Part shown: positions 34,425 to 45,911 of the stretch, piece after piece
Layout: each line of letters begins with the position of its first letter
How positions within the stretch are numbered: position 1 is the first letter of the stretch
Source of the DNA: Loigolactobacillus binensis
GTDB lineage: Bacteria > Bacillota > Bacilli > Lactobacillales > Lactobacillaceae
Assembly (NCBI RefSeq): GCF_005405165.1
Contig: NZ_BJDN01000008.1
Coordinates: forward strand, 32,622-96,621
DNA: 64,000 bases
Direction: 5' to 3'
The notes under the pieces: generated by a model
What the model was told of the DNA's origin: nothing
The model's database searches: none
What the model saw: the letters and a program-made list of their open reading frames with translations, nothing else
Program-made: the position numbers and the translations under genes

Positions 34425-37046
34425 CTATTCAGTTTCAACACCTTTGCCATCCCATTCACGAATTAAAATTTCTTTTAATTCACTAATTAATGGTTCCTTT
34501 GGATTGGCTGGTGTACATTGATCCTCATAAGATAATTCAGCTAATTCATCGACAGTACGATCAAAATGATCTTTTTCAACCTTGTTTGCCTTTAAGCTCA
34601 AAGTAACATCGACTGAATGTGCTAAATCAATAAAGGCCTTAACCAAAGCTTCTTTAAGCTCTTCGTCAGTATTGCCTTTCAACCCGATATAACGTGCGAT
34701 ATCAGCATAGTCTTCTAAGGCTGTAAAGTGAGTATACCGTGGCCACATAGCAATCTTAGTCGGAACCGTTGCATTGTAACGAACCACCTGAGGATAAGTG
34801 ATAGCAATAGCTAAACCGTGAGGGAGATTGAATTCCCCACCTGTCTTATGAGCAATAGAGTGGTTGATCCCAAGATAGGCACTGGCAAAGGACATACCAG
34901 CCATCGTCGCCGCATTATGCATCTTTTGCCGTGCTTCGCGATCCCCTTCATAAGAAGCTTTCAAATTACTAAAAGCAATCTTCAAGGCTTGCAATGCCCA
35001 GCCACGGGTATATTCAGAAGCCATAACGGAAACGTATGCTTCGGTGGCATGGGTAATAACGTCTAAGCCAGTCCAAGCTGTAGTCCGCTTTGGTACGGTT
35101 TCAACGAATTGTGAATCGACAATGGCAATATCTGGTTGCATTGCGTAGTCCGTGATTGGATACTTAATATGCGTTTTATTATCGGTGATAACCGCATAAG
35201 GTGTTACTTCGGAACCAGTCCCTGAAGTAGTTGGAATTGCAATATATTTAGCTTTGTTTGGTACTGGTACTTTGTACGTCCGCTTACGAATATCCAAGAA
35301 TTTCTGTTTAGCACCAAAGAATGAAGTTTCAGGATGTTCAAACATCAACCACATAAATTTACCAGCATCCATTGCAGAACCACCACCTAAAGCAATGATG
35401 GTATCTGGTTTAAAGGCATCCATCCGCGCAACACCTTTGTTAACTGTGTCGATTGAAGGGTTAGGTTCAACTTCAGAGAAGACTTCAACTTCAACTTCAT
35501 TAGTCCGTTTACGCAGAACATCAAGTACGCGATCTGAGTAGCCGAACTCAACCATACCTGGATCACATACTAAGAAGACACGTTTAATCCCTTGCATAGT
35601 TTCCAAGTAGCGTACGGAGTTGCGTTCGAAGTAAACTTTTGGGGGCAATTTTACCCATTGCATCGTATTACGGCGCTTCGCAACAGTTTTAATGTTGATC
35701 AGATCCATATCAGAAACGTTGTGTGAAATTGAGTTCTTACCATAAGAACCAGTACCTAACGTCAATGATGGCCGTAAGTTGTTGTAGATGTTACCTAAAC
35801 CACCTAACGCAGTTGGTGAATTAACTAAAATCCGGCAAGCTAACATTTCCATACCAAATTTTTTAACTAATTCATCATCACGGGTATGGATGGCTGCAGT
35901 ATGTCCTAAGCCACCAAATTCAAGTAATTCCTTAGCCCGAGCAAAAGCATCTTCATGGCCTTTAGATTTGTACAGTGACAAAACTGGTGATAATTTTTCA
36001 CGTGATAATGGGTATTTAGGCCCAACACCATCAATTTCAGCAATCAATAATTTAGTGTCTTTAGGTACATCAATACCAGCTAATTTAGCGATTTCATAAG
36101 CTGATTTACCAGCAATTGGACCTTTGACCCCACCGCGTTTAGCATCAAACATGGCATCGCCTAAAGCATTCAATTCATTTTTCTTAACAAAGTAACAATT
36201 CCAATATTTAAATTCAGCCTTAACTTCAGCATAAACATCTTCATCGACAATGCCACTATTTTCAGCGGCACAAATCATCCCATTATCAAAAGTTTTTGAC
36301 AAAACAATGTCATTAACTGCCTGTTTAATGTTAGCTGTCTTTTCAATATAAGTTGGGCCATTACCAGGGCCAACCCCTAAAGCCGGGTTACCACTTGAAT
36401 AAGCGGCCTTAACCATGCCTGGACCACCAGTAGCTAAGATAGTTGCAATATTAGGATGTTTCATCAACGCACCAGTTGCTTCAATACTTGGATCAGCAAT
36501 CCATTGAATACAATCAGCAGGTGCTCCAGCCTTAACTGCCGCCTCTAATAAGATTTGGGCAGTCCGAACACAGGCTTTTTGAGCTTGGGGATGAAAACCA
36601 AAGATAATCGTGTTCCGACCCTTTAATGAAATCAATGATTTGAAAACAACCGTTGAAGTTGGGTTAGTAACTGGTGTAACCCCGCAAATAACCCCTAATG
36701 GTTCTGCAATTTTAATCAGTTGTTCTTCGTCATCATCATCGATGATCCCAACTGTTTTGTCATGACGAATACTATTCCAAACATACTCACTAGCATAAAT
36801 ATTTTTAATTGCTTTATCTTCAACGACGCCACGGTGAGTTTCCGCAACGGCCATTTTAGCTAATTCCATATGATGATCCAATGCGGCGATCGCCATTGCT
36901 TCACAAATTTTATCAACTTGCTCTTGTGTAAGAGTGGACATAGTAGCTAAAGATTTTTGAGACTTCTTAACCAGTCCATCAATTACAGTTTCAACAGAGA
37001 CGCTTTTGTCAGCGGCATTGTCATCGGTTTTTGTCTGTTTAAGCAT
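34425..37046 (-). CDS. adhE: Bifunctional acetaldehyde-CoA / alcohol dehydrogenase
   Basis: Reduces acetyl-CoA to ethanol in two NADH steps, restoring redox balance. N-terminal aldehyde dehydrogenase domain (about 1-440) has catalytic Cys in NGMICAAENS. C-terminal iron alcohol dehydrogenase (about 455-873) has GGGSAMDAGKFMW, PTTSGTGSEVTPYAV and iron ligands in GINHSIAHKTGGEFNLPHG. 873 residues from ATG 37046, with GGAG 9 bases upstream. The upstream region carries two cre-like and several Rex-like sites. Confidence 0.96.
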   Translation of the reverse strand: MLKQTKTDDNAADKSVSVETVIDGLVKKSQKSLATMSTLTQEQVDKICEAMAIAALDHHMELAKMAVAETHRGVVEDKAIKNIYASEYVWNSIRHDKTVGIIDDDDEEQLIKIAEPLGVICGVTPVTNPTSTVVFKSLISLKGRNTIIFGFHPQAQKACVRTAQILLEAAVKAGAPADCIQWIADPSIEATGALMKHPNIATILATGGPGMVKAAYSSGNPALGVGPGNGPTYIEKTANIKQAVNDIVLSKTFDNGMICAAENSGIVDEDVYAEVKAEFKYWNCYFVKKNELNALGDAMFDAKRGGVKGPIAGKSAYEIAKLAGIDVPKDTKLLIAEIDGVGPKYPLSREKLSPVLSLYKSKGHEDAFARAKELLEFGGLGHTAAIHTRDDELVKKFGMEMLACRILVNSPTALGGLGNIYNNLRPSLTLGTGSYGKNSISHNVSDMDLINIKTVAKRRNTMQWVKLPPKVYFERNSVRYLETMQGIKRVFLVCDPGMVEFGYSDRVLDVLRKRTNEVEVEVFSEVEPNPSIDTVNKGVARMDAFKPDTIIALGGGSAMDAGKFMWLMFEHPETSFFGAKQKFLDIRKRTYKVPVPNKAKYIAIPTTSGTGSEVTPYAVITDNKTHIKYPITDYAMQPDIAIVDSQFVETVPKRTTAWTGLDVITHATEAYVSVMASEYTRGWALQALKIAFSNLKASYEGDREARQKMHNAATMAGMSFASAYLGINHSIAHKTGGEFNLPHGLAIAITYPQVVRYNATVPTKIAMWPRYTHFTALEDYADIARYIGLKGNTDEELKEALVKAFIDLAHSVDVTLSLKANKVEKDHFDRTVDELAELSYEDQCTPANPKEPLISELKEILIREWDGKGVETE

Positions 37047-37078
37047 ATCGCATTTCTCCATTTCCAAGGTTTAATTTA

Positions 37079-37096
37079 TTGTTATTTATTTCACAA
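37079..37096 (-). promoter_or_regulatory. Rex-like operator downstream of adhE promoter
   Basis: Minus strand reads TTGTGAAATAAATAACAA. The left half-site is perfect for the Rex consensus TTGTGAAnnnnTTCACAA and the right half partial. It lies just 3' of the -10 box, where a repressor would block. Confidence 0.6.
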
Positions 37097-37100
37097 ACAT

Positions 37101-37129
37101 ATAGTAACGCTAAATTAAAAATTTGTAAA
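37101..37129 (-). promoter_or_regulatory. Promoter of adhE
   Basis: Minus-strand TTTACA (37124-37129), 17-base spacer, TACTAT (37101-37106). It is flanked by Rex-like sequences on both sides. Confidence 0.65.
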
Positions 37130-37144
37130 GTACTTTTTTCACAA
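37123..37144 (-). promoter_or_regulatory. Rex-like inverted repeat overlapping adhE -35
   Basis: TTGT...ACAA ended element (TTGTGAAAA on the minus strand; TTGTAAAG on the plus strand) with a longer spacer than a classical 18-base Rex site. It covers the -35 box. A further half-site TTGTGAACTTTTTAATAA occurs at 37227-37244 on the plus strand. Confidence 0.4.
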
Positions 37145-37158
37145 ATAAAAAATTTTAT

Positions 37159-37172
37159 TTTAACCGCTTTCA
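37159..37172 (-). promoter_or_regulatory. cre-like site (13 of 14)
   Basis: Minus strand TGAAAGCGGTTAAA against the consensus TGWAANCGNTNWCA, one mismatch, about 30 bases upstream of the adhE -35. Confidence 0.45.
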
Positions 37173-37307
37173 TATACTGCCAATATGACTTTTCTTGAAA
37201 ATATAAAGCTTTTCCAAAAAACTTTTTTGTGAACTTTTTAATAATCAATCGACAAAGCTTAAAAAAATTTTGAAATGCGCATTTCGAACTACACCGTAAG
37301 CATATCA

Positions 37308-37321
37308 TGAAAGCGCTAACA
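37308..37321. promoter_or_regulatory. cre (CcpA) site upstream of adhE
   Basis: TGAAAGCGCTAACA fits the consensus TGWAANCGNTNWCA at every position. Located about 180 bases upstream of the adhE -35 and 120 bases downstream of the yajC stop, after the yajC terminator on the minus strand; adhE is the more likely target. Confidence 0.65.
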
Positions 37322-37366
37322 TTTTAAGCCGAACAAAAGATTAAATTTCTGACTTATAAAAGCATA

Positions 37367-37402
37367 CAAAAAAAATACTACCAAAACCAACTCGGTAGTA
37401 TT
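37367..37402 (-). terminator. Terminator after yajC
   Basis: AATACTACC (37375-37383) and GGTAGTATT (37394-37402) with a run of T8 on the minus strand. Confidence 0.88.
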
Positions 37403-37412
37403 TCCTAATTGC

Positions 37413-37841
37413 TTATTTTCCTGTTTTATCGTCATTGGCGCTATCTGCGGCCTCACTATCCGTGATATGATTAGCCTCTTCCGCAGATTCAACACCTGAA
37501 CTACTATCAGTACCTGCATCATCTTGTGTCGTTGTGGGTGCAGTCGCGCCTTTTTTAACAACACGACCAATGGCACGCAAATCAAAAGTTAGATAAACGC
37601 CTTCAATATCTAGTTCAACGGTTTGGGCCTGCTGATCGATTCGATTGATCACACCGTGCAAACCACCAATAGTTACGATCGTATCACCAGGCTGCATGCC
37701 GCCCATCATTTCTTTTTTCTTTTCTTGTGCTTTACGTTGGGGCCGAATCATCATGAAGTACATGAGACCAAACAAAACAACAATCATTAAAATCGAAGTT
37801 AAACCACTACCGCTTGCAGCAGCAAGTACTAAATCACTCAT
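37413..37841 (-). CDS. yajC: Preprotein translocase subunit YajC with acidic tail
   Basis: Membrane accessory of SecDF. One N-terminal membrane segment (TSILMIVVLFGLMYFMMI), then RPQRKAQEKKKEMMGGMQPGDTIVTIGG, the YajC signature. 142 residues is longer than the usual 85-110; the last 45 are Asp/Glu/Ser-rich. ATG 37841 follows GAGGTG. Downstream of tgt (gap 76 bases), the usual tgt-yajC order. Confidence 0.93.
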   Translation of the reverse strand: MSDLVLAAASGSGLTSILMIVVLFGLMYFMMIRPQRKAQEKKKEMMGGMQPGDTIVTIGGLHGVINRIDQQAQTVELDIEGVYLTFDLRAIGRVVKKGATAPTTTQDDAGTDSSSGVESAEEANHITDSEAADSANDDKTGK

Positions 37842-37917
37842 TAATATAGACACCTCAATCATTATTATAAACTACCTTACAAGCGTACCAGACTTATCTA
37901 CAGACTTCCAGCAAAAA

Positions 37918-39497
<1,580 letters not shown>

Positions 39498-39536
39498 AAA
39501 AAAACAAGCAGCTACCCAATACGGGTAATCTGCTTG
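39498..39536 (-). terminator. Terminator after adhesin gene
   Basis: CAAGCAGcTACCC (39505-39517) pairs with GGGTAatCTGCTTG (39523-39536), followed by T7 on the minus strand. Confidence 0.88.
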
Positions 39537-39619
39537 ATCAAAAACTAATGGTTCTATATTTTTTCTCGTTAATAGTTACCACTTTATAAACTATCAACAG
39601 GATTTGATAGAGAGTCAAA

Positions 39620-42600
39620 CTAATCTTCGTGTTTCTTTTTCCATGCCATCAATGGTGTTAGCAAAGTTAATAAAGCTAGACCGATAGTTGAAGTTGTGGT
39701 ACCACTAGCCGCGCCAGTTTGCGGTAATTTCACTGCGCCTACTTTCAGCGCATTATTAACCTTGCCGGCAGACCGTTTGTTGGATACTGTTGGCTTTGCT
39801 ACCGCTTGTGTCACCTGCATCGGTTGATCAGCTGTACGTGTCACGTTATTACTCAATTGTTCCGGTGCAACGGGTACCGTACGATCACTATTACCAGTCG
39901 CCACATTTAGCGTTGTCTGGTCGCCATTGCCAGTTGGCACATTCGTTGTTGTTTGGTCGCTATTACCATTTGGCACATTCGTTGTTTCCCCACCATTACC
40001 GGGTGTTGTAACTACATTAGCGCGGTAAACCAATGTGATGATCGTCGCAGTAGTGTTAATCCGACCAGTCAAGGCTGCAGAATCCGCTGCCAAACCAACA
40101 TAGGTATAGCCCTTGATAGTTTGTGGCGTAATTTGATAGCCATTGCCGATATGGCCAATTTTGACTAAATTATTAATAATTGTTTGTCCGTTCTCGTCAA
40201 CATACCGGACGATCACACTACCTTGTTGATTATCCGATGGTGTTTGGCCGCCATGGTAAACAAAGGTGATCGTTTGCGGAGCAGCCGTCAAACTGCCAGT
40301 GTAGTTATTCTGGGACTTTGTTGTATCCAGCGTATAGCCTTTGGCCGTTAAATCAGCTGCCGTCACGTTATACCCATTACCTACAACACCACTTAACGTT
40401 TGCGCTGGTTTCAACACATTGCCGTTTTCATCGACATAGTTTACGGTCAAGGCGCCTGCTTTTTCATTGTCAGCTGGTGTTTGGCCACCTTGATAAACAA
40501 AAGTGATCGTCTGTGGGTCAGTTGTTAGACTGCCAGTGTAGTTATTCTGGGACTTTGTTGTATCCAACGTGTAACCTTGCGCCGTTAAATCGGCTGCCGT
40601 CACGTTATACCCATTACCTACAACACCACTTAACGTTTGCGCTGGTTTCAACACATTGCCGTTTTCATCGACATAGTTTACGGTCAAGGCGCCTGCTTTT
40701 TCATTGTCAGCTGGTGTTTGGCCACCTTGATAGACAAAGGTAATCGTCTGCGGGTCAGTTGTCAGACTGCCAGTGTAGTTATTCTGGGACTTTGTTGTAT
40801 CCAACGTGTAACCTTGGGCCGTTAAATCGGCTGCTGTCACGTTATACCCATTGCCCACAACACCACTTAACGTTTGCGCCGGTTTCAGCACATTGCCGTT
40901 CTCATCGACGTAGTTCACAGTCAGCTTACCGGCTGATGTGTTATCTGCTGGTGTTTGACCACCTTGATAAACAAAAGTGATCGTCTGTGGGTCAGTTGTC
41001 AGACTGCCAGTGTAGTTATTCTGGGACTTCGTCGTATCTAGCGTATAGCCCTTGGCCGTTAAATCAGCTGCCGTCACACTATAACTATTACCCACATAAC
41101 CGTCTAACGTTTGCGCTGGTTTCAACACATTGCCGTTTTCATCAACGTACTTCACAGTCAATGTCCCGGCCTTTGCATTATCTGGTACTTCACCAGTCTC
41201 ATAAATGACCGTTAGATTTTCATCATAGTCTGCCACCTGTGCGGTCGGTACGCTACCCAGAACTTGAGCACTGATTATTGCTTGATCGGCATGATAATCA
41301 TCTAAAATCGGCGTTACCACTTCACCATACATGCTCTGCGCTGTCGCATAGCTAGCACCAGTCACTTTATCAGTTACCGTCTTCCAATAAGCAGTCTGTA
41401 CCTGTTGAGTTGGCGCGATGGCAGTGCCACCGTTAACCACATAATTAATTGTTCGTGTACTGGTGATAGTCCCATAAACGATTTGGTGAGTTAAATGGAC
41501 AACTAAATCGTCGCTGTCATCTGCAGTTAACGTATAGGCCAAATTGGTCGACTGACCATTAGCGTAAATGTAACCTGCTGGCACGCCAGTCAAATCTGCA
41601 ATATAGGTTCCCGTCTCACCAACTAAACCAGCTGCAACTTTGTCCGTTTTAACCGTCACACCGGTGGTATCATCGACGTAGGTAACCGAGGCATCTACCG
41701 GTGTATCCTTGATTAATTCATACTGCACAGTATCACCATCAAAGTAGTACTGCGATACTTTATTTAACTCCGCCGGCAAATTAGGATCATCGCTATCGTA
41801 ATTAGCAGTAGAATTAATCACCGTCATCTTCAAATTACCATCAGCATCAGTGACTAAATGGTACCCGTCTGGGATCAATGCTTTGTCAGTTGTGCTTAGC
41901 CCAGCCAACGTGGTCGGTAAACTATCCGCTAATCCAGTAGTTGCATTATATTTTGGTGTGGCCTTTGTCGTTAACGTTGACTGATTATCGGTCAACGTTT
42001 GAGTTAAATCTGCTAAATTGATCACTTGATCATCACCGTTAGCGTCTACATAATGATATTGCGCGCCTACCGTTGATGTACCGGTAATTGCAATTGAAGT
42101 AGCTTTTGTATTTATGCTGGCTGTTGAACTATCAGCAAAATAATAAGTCTGTAAATAACCAATCCGATTACCTTGAGCAATAAAGTTCGCTACAGTACCG
42201 CTTAGCTTGATTGCTCCAGTAGTATTAACTGACGCAATATCGCCAACCTCAATGATCACTGAACGGATTGTTGACCAATCAGTTACCTGATCCGCGGTCA
42301 CATAGCCTGTAGTATTAGGTGCAGTCTCACCAGTTGTCGGTGTATACACACTGGTGCTATATAGCACAGTAGCGTTTAACGGATCGCCTGTGCCAGTCGC
42401 AGTGGTGAAGTTGCTTGGCACCGTGATCGGTCCAGTCAACTGATAGGTGTAGGTTGAGCCTTGATCATCGCCAACTTCTGGTAAATTGACGGCAATCGCC
42501 GTGTCTGTCACAGCAGCGCCAGCCGTATTGACCAATGAAGTATAAAAATCTAATTCGGAATCACCATTTTTATCGGCGGTACCCGTTGGAACTATGTCTA

Positions 42601-45490
42601 CATCTTGATTGCCTTTGGCCGCTGCCGTTGCGTAGGTACCGGCAGCCGTGGTAATTTTCCACGTTTTGATACCTTCAGACATCAAAACTGCATTAGTGTC
42701 CCCATCGGTCAACGAAGCATCAGTAACCTTAGTCGTGTTCTTAATAACGACATCCGGCGATGTGATATAGAACTCATAGTCATAATTACCTGGCAACGCA
42801 TCAGCCTTATTAATCACATTAATTCCCCAAGTATTAGTTCCTTCTGAAGTATCAATGTACAGTCCGGTCCCGCTATAATCTATTTTGACCCCAGTACGGC
42901 CATCAGCAGTCGTATAAGTTGTCACTTTAGCACCTGCGGCTAAATCACTTGCTGGAATATTAATTGCTTCGATCGACACTGCTTTGGGCAAAACAAAATA
43001 CAAAGTAGCGTTATAAAGCCTGTCTGTCGTCTGTCCAGAGTTACCATTCATTTGAAGTGCGATATACCCAGAATCTTTTCCTGGATCCTGGGACCCCTGG
43101 TATGCATATGCGATTGCCATTCCTGTTGGCGCAACAACGGTTTCGGTGAACGCTGATCCGTAATCTGTGTCACTGCTACTGCTAGGAAATGAAATCTTCG
43201 TCCCAAATTCCAGTTGATCACCGACAGTAACGGCACTACCATCATCATAAGTTGCTGACAATGTTCCGATTAGGTGCATAGCATAGCTAATCGTATCCGC
43301 CCCAGCAGCTAAATAATTAGGAGTTAAGACAATTTTGCGAATTGCTGCTGCACTAGTAGCAGTTATTGTTGTTCCAGCAGCAGCCGTTCCGGTTTCAGTC
43401 GTTCCGTCGGCCAAGGTCAGTACATAACCATAACTGGTCGTACCTGGTAAGTAGGACGCAGTTGTTTCACTTTCCGGAGGCAACACTAAACCAGTTGCGT
43501 CAATACCATCGGGAATATCTAAGCTGATTTGAGCATCAGTCACCGCCAACGCTGACTGATTATCAAAGCGATAGTTATTGATGTATTGTGGATCATTGGT
43601 CGGATCCGAATCCAGTAATAATACCTTTTTCGTAGCGTCAATAGCAGTACTGTTACCATTACTACTAGTATAGAGTGATTCAGCTGCTGGAATATCATCA
43701 CCAGTCCCCAGTAACACTTCACTCCAAGTGCCGCCCGTACCAGTTAACTGCGTACCATTTGCCAAGTTTTGCACAAAAGTAGCTGGACCGGCGGCAGTCA
43801 AGGTCTGTGTTGCAGCCGTTTGGGTCACAGCATAACTACCGACCAAATAATAGCCATCTACCTTGGTCGTGTCAATTTGCCCGGTACCGGCAGCGACCGT
43901 GATTACAATATCTGCCCCAGCTCCAGCCTGTGTGATCGTGGTTCCAGCAGCCAGATTACTCATTTGATTCGTAGCTGCACTGTCCAAGGTAAATCCGGCA
44001 GGAACAGGAATCGTGATCGTTGTACCCCCAGCATTTAAGGCCGAATTAACTCTTGGCGTTGCTGCATCGTTTTGCAGGCCAACCGAATTGTTAACTTTAA
44101 AGGTGTAAACATAATTTGTATCTGGAACGACATCAGCAACGGGTACGGAACCATTAACCGCAGTTCCCACTGGATTGGTTCGCGTCACGGCAGTCATATT
44201 CACTGCTGGTGAAATATTCTGCGTAATCGTCGCTGTTGTTGCAACCACTCCATTGATGGTCGCACTGATAGTCAATATCTTTGAATTAAGCTCATCCGCT
44301 TGAATTACCGGAGTTTGCGAATTTTGAACCAGACCTAATGTGATCACTTGTGTATAGATACCACTATTATTCATCGTATCGGTAATAGTATATGAACCAT
44401 CTGCATTCTGAGTTTTCGTGGTTGTCCCAAGCTCATTTGGTAATAATGGAACATTTTTCAAAATTAAGGAAGACGCATCAGTTGGTACCGTGATTTTGAT
44501 TACATCGCCAGCGTTGGCAGTCATGTTAGCAGTAATCGTCATTTCATTGCCAGTTATACCGTAACCAACTGTTGGCGTTGAAGAAGTCAGTGTGACTGTC
44601 GAGGCAGTGGCCGCCGCCATTGTTGCATCGGCCGTTGCACGCATCTGTGGTCGTACTGTAGTTGCGTTATTAGTAGCCGCAGACGTTACGGCAGGATCAG
44701 TAGCCGTCGCAGTGACCGTTGGTGATGTATTTAGTTCAGTAGTAAGCTTGCCACTAGTTGCTGCTGCATTGACATTGGTCGTGTTACTATTATCAGCCGC
44801 GGTTGTATCATTAACAGCATTAGTGGCTGCACTAGTTGCTGCAGTTGAACTACTAACAGTCGTACCAGCGGCCATGTTCGTAACAGAACTTGTACTACTA
44901 TTAGCCGTACTGGCTGGCGCACTCGTATTAGTGGTAGTGGTGGCACTAGTCGCCGCAGCTAAACTACTAGTAGTCGTAGCAGCGGTAACGTTTGTAGCAG
45001 AACTTGTACTACTATTAATTGCACTGGCTGGCGCGCTTGTATTAGTGGCCACACTGGTCGTCGCAGTTGAACTAGCTGCAGTCGTGCTATTGGCGTTGGT
45101 ACCACTATTAGCCGTACTTGCACCGACCGCGGCAGTACTACTTGCTTGGCTAGCATTAGTAGCAGTGCCAGTACTCGTACTGGCCGTACTAGCCGCTACG
45201 CTTGTACTGGCCGACGAAGCACTGGCGGCCGTACTTGTGCTGTTGGCCTTTAATGTGACCGCCTGATCAGTCAGTTGGCTAGTACTGGAAGTAACACTGG
45301 CGGTATCACTATCAGCACTAACTGTTGCGGTCGTATCCGTTGCCGCATTAGCGGTTACATTACTACTTAACAAAACTGCACTGAACGTTGCCAACGTAAT
45401 ACCGGCGAATAGCCAATTTTTTCCTGCCTTATACATTTTATAGTGCTGTTTAGTCTCACTTGTTGCATTTACTAAGCTACGTTTTCTCAT
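39620..45490 (-). CDS. LPXTG-anchored adhesin with mucin-binding (MucBP/Mub-type) repeats
   Basis: Sortase-anchored surface protein of 1956 residues, probably an adhesin. Order: KxYKxGKxW signal peptide (KMYKAGKNW 18-26, cleavage near TANA 49); Ser/Thr/Ala-rich mucin-like stretch (about 50-290); a long beta-rich region without recognised domains (about 290-1265); a Mub-B2-like segment (VTYVDDTTGVTVKTDKV... RTINYVVNGG, about 1270-1435); four nearly identical 79-residue MucBP repeats (about 1438-1753) and one divergent; a linker; and LPQTG at 1922-1926 with a membrane segment and KKKHED tail. ATG 45490 follows AGGTGG at 7 bases. Ligand unknown. Confidence 0.93.
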   Translation of the reverse strand: MRKRSLVNATSETKQHYKMYKAGKNWLFAGITLATFSAVLLSSNVTANAATDTTATVSADSDTASVTSSTSQLTDQAVTLKANSTSTAASASSASTSVAASTASTSTGTATNASQASSTAAVGASTANSGTNANSTTAASSTATTSVATNTSAPASAINSSTSSATNVTAATTTSSLAAATSATTTTNTSAPASTANSSTSSVTNMAAGTTVSSSTAATSAATNAVNDTTAADNSNTTNVNAAATSGKLTTELNTSPTVTATATDPAVTSAATNNATTVRPQMRATADATMAAATASTVTLTSSTPTVGYGITGNEMTITANMTANAGDVIKITVPTDASSLILKNVPLLPNELGTTTKTQNADGSYTITDTMNNSGIYTQVITLGLVQNSQTPVIQADELNSKILTISATINGVVATTATITQNISPAVNMTAVTRTNPVGTAVNGSVPVADVVPDTNYVYTFKVNNSVGLQNDAATPRVNSALNAGGTTITIPVPAGFTLDSAATNQMSNLAAGTTITQAGAGADIVITVAAGTGQIDTTKVDGYYLVGSYAVTQTAATQTLTAAGPATFVQNLANGTQLTGTGGTWSEVLLGTGDDIPAAESLYTSSNGNSTAIDATKKVLLLDSDPTNDPQYINNYRFDNQSALAVTDAQISLDIPDGIDATGLVLPPESETTASYLPGTTSYGYVLTLADGTTETGTAAAGTTITATSAAAIRKIVLTPNYLAAGADTISYAMHLIGTLSATYDDGSAVTVGDQLEFGTKISFPSSSSDTDYGSAFTETVVAPTGMAIAYAYQGSQDPGKDSGYIALQMNGNSGQTTDRLYNATLYFVLPKAVSIEAINIPASDLAAGAKVTTYTTADGRTGVKIDYSGTGLYIDTSEGTNTWGINVINKADALPGNYDYEFYITSPDVVIKNTTKVTDASLTDGDTNAVLMSEGIKTWKITTAAGTYATAAAKGNQDVDIVPTGTADKNGDSELDFYTSLVNTAGAAVTDTAIAVNLPEVGDDQGSTYTYQLTGPITVPSNFTTATGTGDPLNATVLYSTSVYTPTTGETAPNTTGYVTADQVTDWSTIRSVIIEVGDIASVNTTGAIKLSGTVANFIAQGNRIGYLQTYYFADSSTASINTKATSIAITGTSTVGAQYHYVDANGDDQVINLADLTQTLTDNQSTLTTKATPKYNATTGLADSLPTTLAGLSTTDKALIPDGYHLVTDADGNLKMTVINSTANYDSDDPNLPAELNKVSQYYFDGDTVQYELIKDTPVDASVTYVDDTTGVTVKTDKVAAGLVGETGTYIADLTGVPAGYIYANGQSTNLAYTLTADDSDDLVVHLTHQIVYGTITSTRTINYVVNGGTAIAPTQQVQTAYWKTVTDKVTGASYATAQSMYGEVVTPILDDYHADQAIISAQVLGSVPTAQVADYDENLTVIYETGEVPDNAKAGTLTVKYVDENGNVLKPAQTLDGYVGNSYSVTAADLTAKGYTLDTTKSQNNYTGSLTTDPQTITFVYQGGQTPADNTSAGKLTVNYVDENGNVLKPAQTLSGVVGNGYNVTAADLTAQGYTLDTTKSQNNYTGSLTTDPQTITFVYQGGQTPADNEKAGALTVNYVDENGNVLKPAQTLSGVVGNGYNVTAADLTAQGYTLDTTKSQNNYTGSLTTDPQTITFVYQGGQTPADNEKAGALTVNYVDENGNVLKPAQTLSGVVGNGYNVTAADLTAKGYTLDTTKSQNNYTGSLTAAPQTITFVYHGGQTPSDNQQGSVIVRYVDENGQTIINNLVKIGHIGNGYQITPQTIKGYTYVGLAADSAALTGRINTTATIITLVYRANVVTTPGNGGETTNVPNGNSDQTTTNVPTGNGDQTTLNVATGNSDRTVPVAPEQLSNNVTRTADQPMQVTQAVAKPTVSNKRSAGKVNNALKVGAVKLPQTGAASGTTTSTIGLALLTLLTPLMAWKKKHED
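40230..41177 (-). repeat. Four tandem 237-bp MucBP-coding repeats
   Basis: Four in-frame copies of 237 bp (79 residues: YVDENGNVLKPAQTL...NNYTGSLTTDPQTITFVYQG), nearly identical in DNA across long runs. The repeats invite copy-number change by recombination and assembly collapse. Confidence 0.93.
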
Positions 45491-45604
45491 TGAAACGCCA
45501 CCTGCCCCCATCATTAATTCATTGATCACTCGCCATCACAAATTTTATTACTGGCATTAAATCATAAAGTGTCAGGCTCAAGTTGTAGTGACCATAACAT
45601 CACG

Positions 45605-45628
45605 ATTATTAGCATTTTTGCTAATAAT
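45605..45628. repeat. Inverted repeat in adhesin upstream region (1)
   Basis: ATTATTAGC (45605-45613), 6-base loop, GCTAATAAT (45620-45628); perfect 9-bp arms. Confidence 0.8.
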
Positions 45629-45783
45629 TTACCATTCAAATCTGCAGTGTTTATTTTTATTTAATCCTATTATCTATTCTAACTTAAAAACAGATTAAAT
45701 TTTAACTAACTTTCCACTATTTTTTTTATATTTTTTGACTTTTTTTAAAGTAAAATTCATTTTCAAGTGATTCTATTGCCAAT

Positions 45784-45815
45784 AATTGAAATTTAAGCGC
45801 ATACAAATTTCAATT
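45784..45815. repeat. Inverted repeat in adhesin upstream region (2)
   Basis: AATTGAAATTT (45784-45794), 10-base spacer, AAATTTCAATT (45805-45815); perfect 11-bp arms. Confidence 0.8.
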
Positions 45816-45911
45816 TAACTGACTAACCGATAGTTCTGGTCGTCTCGAAATTTGCTTCATAAGCCGGCTGTATTTTTACCCCATTCTAATCGGCAAGTAA
45901 ATAAACTTCTA

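Noticed and set aside
37039..37308. 89-residue ORF upstream of adhE
   Set aside because: AT-rich, overlaps promoter, cre and Rex-like sites; no ribosome binding site and no recognisable domain.
40230..41177. CRISPR-like array
   Set aside because: The repeats are 237 bp, contiguous and in-frame coding for MucBP units; no short repeat/spacer pattern.
44592..45266. 224-residue Ala/Val/Leu-rich plus-strand ORF opposite the adhesin
   Set aside because: It is the antisense of the Ser/Thr/Ala-rich region; low-complexity sequence keeps several frames open. No ribosome binding site or family match.
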